Position numbers and translations under genes: made by a program
In this document: positions 1-12,600 of the stretch, one piece after another
Numbering within the stretch: the stretch's first letter is position 1
How the letters are laid out: every line of letters starts with the position of its first letter
Assembly (NCBI GenBank): GCA_950022655.1
Contig: OX465581.1
Span: forward strand, 30,103,300 to 30,167,299
Reading direction: 5' to 3'
DNA from: Alentia gelatinosa
Lineage: Eukaryota > Annelida > Polychaeta > Phyllodocida > Polynoidae
Length of the DNA: 64,000 nucleotides
Notes under the pieces: generated by a model
Told to the model about the DNA's origin: nothing
The model's input: only the letters and a program-made list of their open reading frames with translations
Database searches by the model: none

Positions 1-228
1 GTAGAGTGGGTTGGGAAGCTTGTTTAGGGTGATAGGTATGGCAGGGAAAAGCACGAAAAGCATTAAAATCCGTGGTATACGTACGGCCTCAGAACCATTG
101 TATACGAGAAAATAATCCCTTTGTACTGCTATAGAGCAAAATGATGGTCCCTAATGATATGCACATTCATATCGCAATTCCTGGGTTTGATATATATTGG
201 AGGTAATGGATGATAAATAGAATGAACG
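1..228. other. left edge, no assignable feature
   Basis: The remaining TIR-domain exons of the minus-strand macro-TIR gene should lie here or beyond the left edge. On the minus strand an open stretch covers roughly the first 100 bases, but I cannot fix its frame or splice sites, so I do not call an exon. Confidence 0.3.
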
Positions 229-345
229 ATGGTTTTGTGAACAGGCGACCCTGTAAACCACTCGAGGTTGACGTCGTACTACTAATACTTGTCAACCTCT
301 CATGCACGGTTTATGGCCGCCTGTCTATAAAACCATCGATTATTG
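229..345. repeat. foldback element (MITE-like hairpin)
   Basis: Arms of about 47 bases are imperfect reverse complements. The left arm starts cgatggttttgtgaacaggc, the right arm ends cgcctgtctataaaaccatcg, and a loop of about 17 bases separates them. It lies just downstream of the TIR exon in the gene's transcription sense. A related single arm occurs near 40408-40465 with the same cgatggtt, gggcaggc and agaggttgacg blocks, so it is an interspersed family rather than a chance hairpin. Confidence 0.7.
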
Positions 346-385
346 TCTACATCCCATATAGGAAGAGCAGATAGAGAAAGTACAC

Positions 386-591
386 CTGTTCGTAACTCGT
401 CATAATCGAAGAAAATGGTAAGGCCTGGGTTTGCTTGCTGAAGTTTTGCTAAAACTTGTTTGGCTTCTTCAAGATCACGATGACAGTAGGATAAGAATAT
501 ATCGTAGCTGACGTTTTCGCTCTGGCTGCCTTTCCCAATATCCTCCGTCAGAAATTCAATAGCATGCTCTATTTTTGGCGTGTCTCGTGGT
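386..591 (-). CDS. exon: start of TIR domain
   Basis: Acceptor ccctttctag lies just before 591 and the donor is aacag|gtgta at 386/385. The exon opens with the last base of a split codon, which fits the upstream exon ending in phase 2. It encodes a short lead, then [19 protein letters not shown] (TIR box 1 and helix A), then [14 protein letters not shown] (strand B to the BB loop). The rest of the TIR domain must be in further exons to the left. Confidence 0.82.
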
Positions 592-2499
592 CTAGAAAGG
601 GATGTAAATGATACCATCATTATTCCTCATTAGTAAGTGAACCTTTGTCAGATTATTACTTTCAAATCTGTTGAGGGAGCTTTCATGAAATTGCATACAC
701 ATATATATTAAACTATTTTTGTTAGAATGAATGACTACGCAAGGTGTCAAGTTTATTGTAATCACTCACTTGCAATTGATCCACTGTACCATTGCCATAT
801 ACTGGGGCAGATTGCACTGCTCTAGGAATATGGGGGCAAGTAGAGAACGACGGCATAGACGATTGACGCAGAGGGCTACGTTAAATGCATCAACACAGGT
901 TTCACTTTGTAGGAAGTCTATCGTCAGTAGGAGGACAACCCTGTTACAACAACATAACCATGATCACATTTATATATGTCACATAATGTATTTGCTGTGT
1001 AACATTAAATGTTTGCTTAATAAGGCCACTCAAAAAAACTACTTGTTTCTCATCACCGCGCGCGTCATCAAAAACGTTTTTAGAATTATTTTTTTTTAAA
1101 GTAAGATGAACCTTGATAGAAATCATGAAAGGTATGAGTGTTTGGTATCAAATTAAAGCTACTGATATCAGGAATGCATTAAGTATGGTTAGACCAGGAA
1201 CCCATCAACCCTGAAAAAGTCCCCGATAGATTTCCCGATACAGTTCCCCACTGGAATTCTTGTCGGGAACATTTTCCTATCGTAACGGTGGGCGCCACAT
1301 TACAATACGGATCCCGATTCGACCACATCTGGACCACGATTGAAAATTCTTATCGTAGCCTGGATTTGACATGTTTGATATTTTCTACGATTGGAATTCA
1401 GTCAGGAAGCGTTCTGATTGGAATAGTGTGCATTCCAATTGGAATTTCTGGTGGGCTGTGCATTACGATGCGTTTCCGATTCATTCCTGACACAAATCCA
1501 ATCGTAGACCCTGACTGGAGTTTCCGATAAGAATTCTATCATAGTCACTTGGCGTCTATCGGGAACATTTCTTGTCGGGGTCCTATCGGGGTACATTATC
1601 GGGGTTGGTGGGTGCCGCCTCTTAGGCTATATAGAGGAAACCTATGAAAGTTTAGGGCCAGAGCTCATATCCAATAGGCTCATATCTCATTATATAGAAC
1701 TAGTGATGATTACGGCCCATTCAAACAAGTGGAGTATTGTCTATTTTACGATTCGAGTGCAGTTCTGGATTTATCTCACCCCTGTCATGGCATAGTATTG
1801 TCACTTTAGGGGATGATCGTTGAATATTTTTTTCTGATGTTATTCTATGGCTAAACTAAATATTCAACGAGCATTGGATACAAGTTCCTTATGTTAAGTC
1901 TATGGGGAAAAAATATCAGGGTTGAGATGAACTGTTATAACCACACAGACACCCCACATACCCCTACCTGACACCTACAGTAGCCCATGAAGGCAATACA
2001 CATGATAAACTAAGAATCAAGATAATCTGGAGTGTTGTCCCCAGTGGCCTAAACAAGGAATACAATACCAGATATGAGAGTTGCAATATCCAATGTGTTA
2101 TGTTTATTGATATTACTAGTTAAAATCCCCTGGGGAGAAAGAGAAAAAGAGGAAGATGGCTATATTCCATCAAGTGATCCACAGCATGCGAAGTAATGTA
2201 TTTACTACCGTGTAAATGCACGTATAGCCCGTATTTCGTAACGTTTCCATTGGCATACGTCCATATTTGGCGGCTACGTATGGAGCGTATACAACACAGT
2301 TTTTGATATATATATATATATATATAGTAAAACCCCGCCTAACGGACACCTCGCGTAAGCGGACACCCCGCGTTAACGGTCACCATTGCTCGGAACGGTT
2401 CCCTCTATTAGATGTTTATTTCAACCTCGCGTAAGCGGACACCCCGCGTAAGCGGCACTTTAGCCCGGAACGAAGGGTGTCCGCGTACGCAGGGTTCTA

Positions 2500-2571
<72 letters not shown>

Positions 2572-2631
2572 GCGCACGTCTTAGCTGTATTTGTTGCCTG
2601 GCGTTTATATAAATGAGCGTATGTATACGCG

Positions 2632-2703
<72 letters not shown>

Positions 2704-3613
2704 CAAATAGATAAAAAAAATAAAAGGTTTACCTACAGTCCCCTGTACACAGACTATCAGCTGCAGCTGACAATAACACTGACCTGCCCCACCCCTCCTA
2801 CTCCCGCCTGGCCGCCGGCGCTTCGGCGCCACTCCGACGGCTTCCTGCTTACCAGTCTCCCAATACAATCAACTGGCAGCTTGGGCTATACATATATAGC
2901 TAGGATGAACCACACACAACAATGGTGTCTTTAAAGTAAAAACTTTTAAAAGAACTTTTTTATAAAACAAAAGAATAATGATATATTATTTGTAACCAAT
3001 CAAATGATACCCGATCGGGTTTTAGAAAGGTTTGTTATTAAAGAAGAATAAAGGATCACCTTTTACTTGTGAGCATTTCCTGGTAAATGTCATATTGCCA
3101 GGAGTCTTCTTTCTTTGTCATTTGGTAAAGTGATTTGATCACGATGTTCTCCCTTCTTTCGCGGAAGCGATGACAGATTTGTTCTTTCAAAGCTTTCTCT
3201 TCTTTTTCATATACTAGGAAAATGTCTGTCACCAGCTGCGGTTTTTTAATCTGTAAATATATCCTTCATATCACAAGTATCACAAGTTGTGTAAATCTAT
3301 AGTCGACACAGAAAAATATATATACATGAACATGTATATAGGAAATATAAAAAGTATAGATCCATGATAGTGTGTTATAACTCCATCAGATGACGCTTGT
3401 TGCTACCAGGGGTGGCGCCATCGCCGACGTAGACGGAAACCAGATGACGCTTGTGGAGAAAATTTGTGATTACTACCTTATACTGCCTGAGGAACACACT
3501 AAAATTGTTTTTATATCGCGGGTGTTTTTCAATAAAACAAACATTTATTACGCCATATCTGTGTCAACTCTTCTTTATTACTATTGTTGTTGTTATTACT
3601 AATATCATTATTA

Positions 3614-3689
<76 letters not shown>

Positions 3690-6600
3690 CATCATCATTA
3701 TCATCATCATCATATTTATTTATCATGTTACTACCAATTACCATTCATTACTATCAATTAGATGGGCTGTACTTTGACCAAAAGAAGAAGGAATTTGCAT
3801 ACTTGTTTATATAGTACTCAGAATGTTTCTATCCTTGAATGAAAGGAGCTTAAATGGAAGTATAGACTTACCCTGAGTTGAGCTTCGAGTTGCTCTATAT
3901 TACCGAGCAACTTATCGAAGACGGCCTTGCAATCGTCCACCTCCAGATCATTCGCCCCGGGTGCATACACCACCAGTTTTAAGCACTGTAGAGTAAGCCC
4001 CATGTGCATCCACTCTATTGCCGTCATCACTAGCAGGTGCAACATTTTTGTTCTTGGAATATCCTGTTAATCGAACATATTCTTTAATGTTTTGGCCATT
4101 TTGGTATTAAAATCAATGTTAGATGAAAATCTTCTATTAATTTAAAGATGCTTTATGATAAAACCATGTTAGCTTTAACAGAAGACATATATGGAAGTTG
4201 GTGTCAGACATGGTATAGCAGTCTCTTATTAGAAAAACCAACAGATATACAGAAATATTATGCAGACCCATGCTGGGGAATCAAAGCTATCTGCCTCATC
4301 TGGTGGTAATTCGATTAGTCCTATTGTAAATTAGGTATTCCCTTTTGCACATTGACATATTCCATTATTTCATCTTGTGTTGCCTGTTGTCCGGAGGCCC
4401 CTATAGACCTCACTCCTCTAAACATGTCGGGAAGAAGGCGGCATTAAAATCATACATGTAGCGATCAGTTGACCTACCTGCTTACTTAAACATACCGGTT
4501 TCCATGCATGTTTCAATTAATGTATATCACACATTACAATCTACTATATATAAACTCGATATAAGGTGCAGTTTCACCTTGTTATGTTATGCAACAATGA
4601 TTATGCTAATAATTATATCTCAAGCCTCAAAGGTATGAAAATACCAGTATCTCTTATCTAATGGAATGAATTTTTGGAAACTTGAGACATATTTCCTCTC
4701 CCATAGTCTTACCTGCATGCGAGTTCCTATCAGAGGAGTGATAACGGACTTATTTTCGTTGTTAAATACAGGCATCATAGCTCTAAAGATGTTGCTCACT
4801 CTTTCTTCTAACCTGGGATGTTTGCCCCGTGGTATTTCCGAGCAAATCAATTGCCTAGAACGACAGAGAAAGGAGGAATTATTAGTTTATAAATACAGGT
4901 AAGCCTGTATCATCTGAAGAGACCCAAACCCCCAAATAGGAAGATCAATGATTTGAATCTGAACTAATCAGTCAGCATTCCAGATTACTGGTTATTGTTG
5001 CGGCACATGTAGGATGTACTCATGGCGTTACACTGGACCAGATCCCTGCACAAATAACATAGTCCAGAAAAACTACAAATATATCTGTCAGCTGATTATA
5101 ACTAGAGGTACATGTATATCACACCCTGCTCTCTACTAGGCCCAAGGGCACAGATAGTCCTTGGCCATATATAGGAACCTGGCCAACCACAGTGGGTGTG
5201 AGCATTGAGTGTCCTTCACCTTACCAAGTGTCATAGACAGGGAGCTACAAATAAGGACATGGTATTTGGGAGAAACAACCTTGACATTGTAATGCATTTA
5301 GCCTTGATGTTTCCATTATAAGCTAGTGGCAACCATCACTCTAGGTTCTTTGGCCTGAGTCGGTGGGACGTGTGTATTGTCTGTGGACACATTAAGGAGC
5401 ATAGAAGTATCTCTACTGCAGATCTTAATTTGAGCTTCTATATTCCTTCGGGGGTATTCGTCCATCAGAAATACCCACAAGGTATCGAATTAATCAATTG
5501 ATTCCACATTTGACCTTTCAGCTTACCTGTAAGGGAGATCCTCCGGTAATTCGTTGGATATCCAGCAGTGGCATGTCTCTCTCAAGTCCTCCTTTATTTT
5601 TCGGGAAAGCTTTTCCACAGACAATCCCAGATTGCGATAGAGCGCACCAATGACAGAACGTCGATTCGGCACGTAATTACCTATTCACATTTGAATATAC
5701 AATTTTTAGTAAATTCAAATTACTGGAATTGTCCTCGTTACAATTGCTTAATCACTTTAATTTAGACTTAATTTGCGTCAGGGCCATCAACGAACTACGT
5801 GCGCATTGGGTGGGGTGGGGGTCAATGTTTTGGGGACATTTTGCTTATGATCTTTTATTGTTCTATTGCATATAAGATTGGGAAGGGGGTGGGGTCCAAA
5901 ATTTCAGAAATTCCTTGTACATACTTTATAGATAGTAGTTAATTCTTTCTTTCCGACAAAATGTTTTAATAAATTGTCCGTTGGAAAATTTTTTTTCCAA
6001 CGGACAATTTATTAAAACATTTTGTCGGAAAGAAAGAATTAACTACATAGTACACACTCAGGGATTTTGACAAAGACTATATGACTTAACATAGAGAGAA
6101 ATCTATTAGGATTAGGGAGTTCTAGTCCAGTTCCCTGAAACCAGAGCCGGGGAACGAAGACCACTGTAATATATAAAACGACACTGATCCACACCGTGCC
6201 TGACGAGACCCCACATCGAGGGTCGAAACCACGATCACCGGAAAGGATAAGCCCCCCCTAGACCCACACACAATAAATTCAGTTCAGTCCAAGGCAACAA
6301 ACCAAGTGCAAACTTATAAACCACTGAAAAGGACACACTCTACGGAGAAATCCAAAAAAACAAAATATAGGAACACCATACAGACCCTATATCAACCAAC
6401 ATGGAGGTCAACTCATATATAGCAAGTTTGCACCACCACCAGAAAGGTTACGCCGCCTCAATAGATGAAAACTCGCAAAAAACAAAACAGAACCTTGACT
6501 GACAAAAAACTGAATGTTGGATACACAGCAGCACACCGGGTCACACAACCAACCAAGCACAGACCGCCTTTCACACAGAAAGTAGGTCAACCAATGGGAG

Positions 6601-9600
6601 GCGTCCTTACAGGGCTAGAATTGGGGGAGCGCGCAAAACGAACTCACCCCGCACCCGTTTCTCTCTATTCGTGGTCGTACAGTGGATTGGTGCAGACCTA
6701 CTGCCTCGTTTGACATAGTATTTCTGTACCTTTCTTTTTCTTCACCAGTCCAAAACCATACCTATTACAATGTCCGATATGGAGCAAGACAGAGACTCAA
6801 AACGCAAACGCGATGACAACGACAACCCACGAGAACACAAGCTGCGGTGGTCCGAAACGCCACAACAGCCTAAGGAGACGGACGGAAAAGAACCAAATGT
6901 CGAACCAAACATCGACATCGAAGACGAGTACAGGCGGCGTATTACCGAACTCGAACGAATGCAGAAAGAAGTTGACCTCCTACGAATCAAACGGAAGAAT
7001 GACAGAACAGAGACCGAAAAAGTCCAGCCGTCCCCGCAGGCGAAGCCACCGACCCGCGAAGTCAACCCCTTCATGGCGGCGAGCGGCAGCGGAGAGGCGG
7101 AGGAGAAAGGGCTACAGGACAAGGTAAGTGGATACACATATCCTCCCTTATCTACTGGAAGACGTTCTAAACAACTCACTTTATTGAAATATGTCACACC
7201 CACTTCTGGCATATTTGGGAAAAGCTCTGAAACGGACAGTACCGCACCACATAGCGACATTGTCAAGAGCAGTATCAAAACACGCCACCGGCGTCGAGTC
7301 GAGCAGCGGCCGGGTGACACCAGCACCCGCGGGCCACTGACGGCAACTTACAATCGCAAGCAACAGGGCGGGCGTGACCATATCACACCGGCCCTTGCGA
7401 AATCGAAATATGATCACAGAACTTCACGTAAAAGCAGTGAAAACCCGGCTCTTTTCCCGATCTTTTCGGAAAAACCGGCAAGGCACACACACAACGAATC
7501 GAAAGTAGGTCAACCTACAGTAGAGGCACATGCATGTAAGCGTGACCGGCCTGACAGCCAACTGCGTAACACGGTCGACCCTAGCATCGACTTGACACTA
7601 CAAATTCTAAAAGAATTAGACCAACATGAACCGACACCTAATCACATCCAGACCCAAAGGGAACAAAACTCCCCTAACAGGTCACAACCAGAAAACAAAA
7701 CAAAAACAAAAACCGGAAAAAAGACCGATGACCCAAGCAAAATAAAAACAACAAGACCTGACCCAAACAAAACATCCACACGAGACGCTCCGGGGGGGGA
7801 GGGAAGGGGGGACATCCCCCCCGTCCTCACCAACCCCACTGACAACCCCGAAAACACCCACTTCCACCAAAACACCCCAAACAATCCACCCGAAAAGGGA
7901 AACGAAGTCAACGCGAATATCGAACTAAACCCAACAAAAAAACGGAATCTCACGAACGTTTTTTTCACGTTTCAGGACGTTGATGCGATGTTCGGAGAAA
8001 ACATGCAGACCACGTGGAAGCAAGTACGCAACCGTGGCATCGAAACCCTCAAGGCCAACCTCCGCAAGCTCTGGCTGGAGAGTATGATAGAAAAAGGAAC
8101 GGTGACAGGATGGGCGGTCGGACTAGAGGATTTACCTCAGTTCATAGAACATGGACTAGATGTTGGAGCGGAAATAGCCAGAATACGACGAAAAGCCGGA
8201 CTGGACATCATGAAAGTAGTCAGCCAGCATCTACAAAAGGAAGAAGACGAGAGTCAGGAACGCATGGAAGTCAGTATGAACACGCTGAAGGATGACGCAT
8301 ACGACAAAGAGGACAGGACAGAGGCCACCAAGAAACTGAAAAGATTCAAAGGCTACCTAGACGAAAGATGGGATAGAGAAGGCCGCACCATGGAACACGA
8401 CTTGAGCCAAAGATCGGAAAGACTGACTCGCAATGGCCCCCAGAATGTAGATATCATACACGTGGCCCGATGTGTAAAGAAATCGGCGAGAAGACAGGCC
8501 GAGGCGGACTCACGACGCACAGCCCAACAACAAGGCCAAGTCCCCTTTCGCCCCGCCCCCTCGGGCGCCACAGGAGGCTCACGAGGGGGTACTCCTGAAC
8601 AAGACGGAGATCCGAACATGCGCTACTGTTCAGACTACAGAGGATCGGGCCGCAGACCAGGACGTGGAGGAAGACCCTCATACAACTACCGGGGCAAAAG
8701 GTTCGACGAGAACAGATACCACGACAACCGAAGGTACCAGGAGGACAACCGCGGCAGATACCAAGACGACGAACGAAGTTATGACAACAGACGAGGCGGG
8801 AGAGGACAGTATTACAACAGCTAAGAGCTATGCTGAAGCTCTGAAAAAACCATCCGCAAGACAAAACGGTCCAGCCCCACGACGACGAAAACCACCCAAA
8901 ATTGATGTCTTTGGGATGTCCGCAAAATGTTGCACAGGACTAAGTTCCAGTATCGCAGGAATCATACAAGCGGGAAAGAGAAAACAACAAAACATGAGAA
9001 GACCAGAAAGAAGGAAACCCCACACGACCAAAACGAGACCAACGGCAGAAACCCCGAACAATGTCTACCACCCGATCTGCACGAATAACCGCTTCGAGAT
9101 ACTGGAAACAAGGGGAGAGGGAAACGAAAATGGAAACCATAAGTGTTGTGTTCAAGCTATTCATGAAAAAAACAAATGTAGACTTAAGGAATGTAACCAT
9201 GTCTGTAACCTCAAATGTAACCATTGTAAAACGACCAGGACAGACCAACAATGTAAAATGACCAGGACAGCCCATCGAACAAAGAGTATAGTGAATAAAC
9301 TGTTGATTTGTTACGAATCTAGTCCGAGTTCATCTGTTGACAGGGAACGAAAGGTAGCAAGCTGTACCCATGAAGGGCAAAACGAAGTCGAGGGAAAGGA
9401 AACGGTTAAACCAAAAACAAAAAACAAAAAAAGAAGCAAAAGAAATAAACGCAATAACAAAAAGGGTTTTCTCAAAACTGGCAATGAACAGAGCGAGGGG
9501 GCTAACAAATCTACTCTGCCAACCGGGAGTGGTGGGTCGGGAAGTAAACAAACAACTGTCAACCCAAAAGGAGTGACAAATAAAGAAAGCAAAATCATAG

Positions 9601-12600
9601 TGAACCTATCGTCCAAGACTCTAAACAATCATGAAATTTCCATCCTTTCTAAGGGCCTGAACTTCTGCCCAACACAAACAGGCCAAAACGAGGGAGATAG
9701 AAAAATTGAGCTAGACAAATTCCACCGGAAATTAAGAATAAACCAATTTTTCAACAGTCAACAAGGAAAAGTGGACAAGCACCCTTGGAAGAAGACACGA
9801 GAGCAACCCAGCGAAGAGGAAAGAGAACGGGAGGCTGAGAATTACCAGATAGCTAGGAGCTACAACAACGAGGAATTAATCAGGAGACTTAGAGGCGAGT
9901 CCAAATGGAGGCACCAAATGGGTCACAAAATCTAGAAGGTTTCATAACAATCAACGAAATCGAACTGAACAAAAACGAACCCCAAAGGAATCAAACAAAA
10001 CAAAACATCACAAAACAGGAGAGGGCAGCCCTCAAGACTATAGCAAAGGACAAATCAATCACGATCAAACCAGCTGACAAAGGAGGAGCTCTGGTAATCC
10101 AAAACACCAGTGACTACGTCCTAGAAGCACATAGGCAACTGAGTGACGAAAAAACCTATGCACCTCTAGAAACAGACTGCACCCGCACGATACATCAAAA
10201 AATAGAAAACAGGATCGAGGAGCTTCTAGAGAACGAAGAGATAAGCCAGAGAATGGCAGGAAGCCTCAAGACGCAGGAGCCGAGAGCCCCGCACATTTAT
10301 TTCCTACCGAAAATACACAAACAAGTGAGACCCCCGCCAGGACGACCAGTGGTCTCATCAAACAACTGCGCCACTGAAAAAATATCGACCTTCGTAGATT
10401 CCTTCCTCAAACCAATGGTACCCAAGATAGAATCCTATATAAAAGATACAAACGATTTCATTCAAAAAATCGAAGAAATACGGGATCTACCCGAGGAAGC
10501 GATCCTAGTGACCCTCGATGTGGGAGCACTCTACACCAACATTCCCAACGAGGAGGGAATAAGTGCTATAAGACAAAAACTCGAACAAACTAGAAGCAAA
10601 CGAATAAACCCCAGCAATGATTCCATCGTGGACCTACTGGAACTGGTCCTGAAGAACAACAATATACAGTTCAACAACAAACACTACATACAAATAGGAG
10701 GTACAGCGATGGGAACGAGACTAGCCCCGTCCTACGCAAACCTCTTCATGGAAAAAATCGAAAAAGAGATCCTAAAAAAGAGCCCACTCAAGCCACATAT
10801 TTGGCTAAGATACATAGACGACATCTTTGCGATATGGACACATGGAGAAGAAAGCCTACGTGTCTGGATAGAGGAAATAAACGAGATGCATCACAGCATC
10901 AAGTTCACAGCAGAGACATCGAACGAAGAGGTATCGTTTTTGGATACCAAAGTACGAAGAGCCCCTAGACAGGGATCTCTCTATACAAGTCTATACAGCA
11001 AACCCACAGATGCCAACACATACCTCAGGTATGAGTCGGCACACCCACCATCAACCAAAAGAAGTCTGCCATACTCACAATTCTTAAGACTACGCAGAAT
11101 CTGCAAATTCGAAGAAGACTACCAGTTGGAGTGCGCCAAGAAAACCAGAGACTTCCTGGAAAAGGGATATCCCCTAACCTTGATAATGGAAGGAAAGAAG
11201 AAGGCAGACTCGCAAGAGAGAGACTCACTCCTGAAAACAAATCGAAACAGTCGAACCAAACAGGAGGAGAAGGAAGAAGTTATACTGGTAACCACATACA
11301 AACCAGGGGACGACAAAGTGAAAAACGTCATCAGAAAAAACTGGGATCTACTGGCAAAATCAATAACGACCAAAGCACTCCACAGAAAGAAACTCAAAAC
11401 GGGGTACAAAAGACCCAAAAACCTCAAAGACTATCTGGTAAGAGCCAGAACCACACATGAAATGGACGAAAACACAAAAGGTGCACCAAGACAGGAAAAA
11501 CCAATCAACAATGACAACAAATGCACCAAAGCAGACTGCATATATTGCAAAGCTCTAGACATGGGAGGAGAAATAACATCAAAAACAACCCAAGAAACAC
11601 ACAAAACCAAATGGAATGTAACCTGCAACAGTTCAAATGTAATATACTGTCTCGAGTGCAAAACCTGCGGAATACAATATGTAGGCCAAACCAAACGAAA
11701 AATCAAGGAGAGGGTGAGAGAACATCTGAACTGTATACGGAAAAACAACAACAAAAACGACGTCCCGGGCCACTACAACAAACCAGGCCACAAGGGGAAA
11801 GAAGATGTGAAGGTCTACATCCTAGACTTCATCTACAGACATCCAAAAAGCAAAGAAGCTCAACGCCTTCGCAACAAGATAGAGTTCAACTGGATACACA
11901 GACTCAAGACACAGGCTCCCGAAGGACTTAATACTCTAGACAATAGGTATGGCTAGTCTAACCAATCTCCCACCCCAATGCCACGTCAAAATTTTTTCCA
12001 ACGGACAATTTATTAAAACATTTTGTCGGAAAGAAAGAATTAACTACATAGTACACACTCAGGGATTTTGACAAAGACTATATGACTTAACATAGAGAGA
12101 AATCTATTAGGATTAGGGAGTTCTAGTCCAGTTCCCTGAAACCAGAGCCGGGGAACGAAGACCACTGTAATATATAAAACGACACTGATCCACACCGTGC
12201 CTGACGAGACCCCACATTGAGGGTCGAAACCACGATCACCGGAAAGGATAAGCCCCCCCTAGACCCACACACAATAAATTCAGTTCAGTCCAAGGCAACA
12301 AACCAAGTGCAAACTTATAAACCACTGAAAAGGACACACTCTACGGAGAAATCCCAAAAAACAAAATATAGGAACACCATACAGACCCTATATCAACCAA
12401 CATGGAGGTCAACTCATATATAGCAAGTTTGCACCACCACCAGAAAGGTTACGCCGCCTCAATAGATGAAAACTCGCAAAAAACAAAACAGAACCTTGAC
12501 TGACAAAAAACTGAATGTTGGATACACAGCAGCACACCGGGTCACACAACCAACCAAGCACAGACCGCCTTTCACACAGAAAGTAGGTCAACCAATGGGA

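Noticed and set aside
2412..2612. Frame with repeated Tyr-Ile
   Set aside because: Translation of a (TA)n microsatellite next to a MITE.
3451..3777. Open frames with long Ile, Leu or Asn runs
   Set aside because: They are read-through of an (ATT)n microsatellite in all three phases, not genes.
6465..6713. 82-codon frame, repeated at 12466-12714
   Set aside because: It lies in the pLTR, appears twice only because the pLTR does, and has no recognisable motif.
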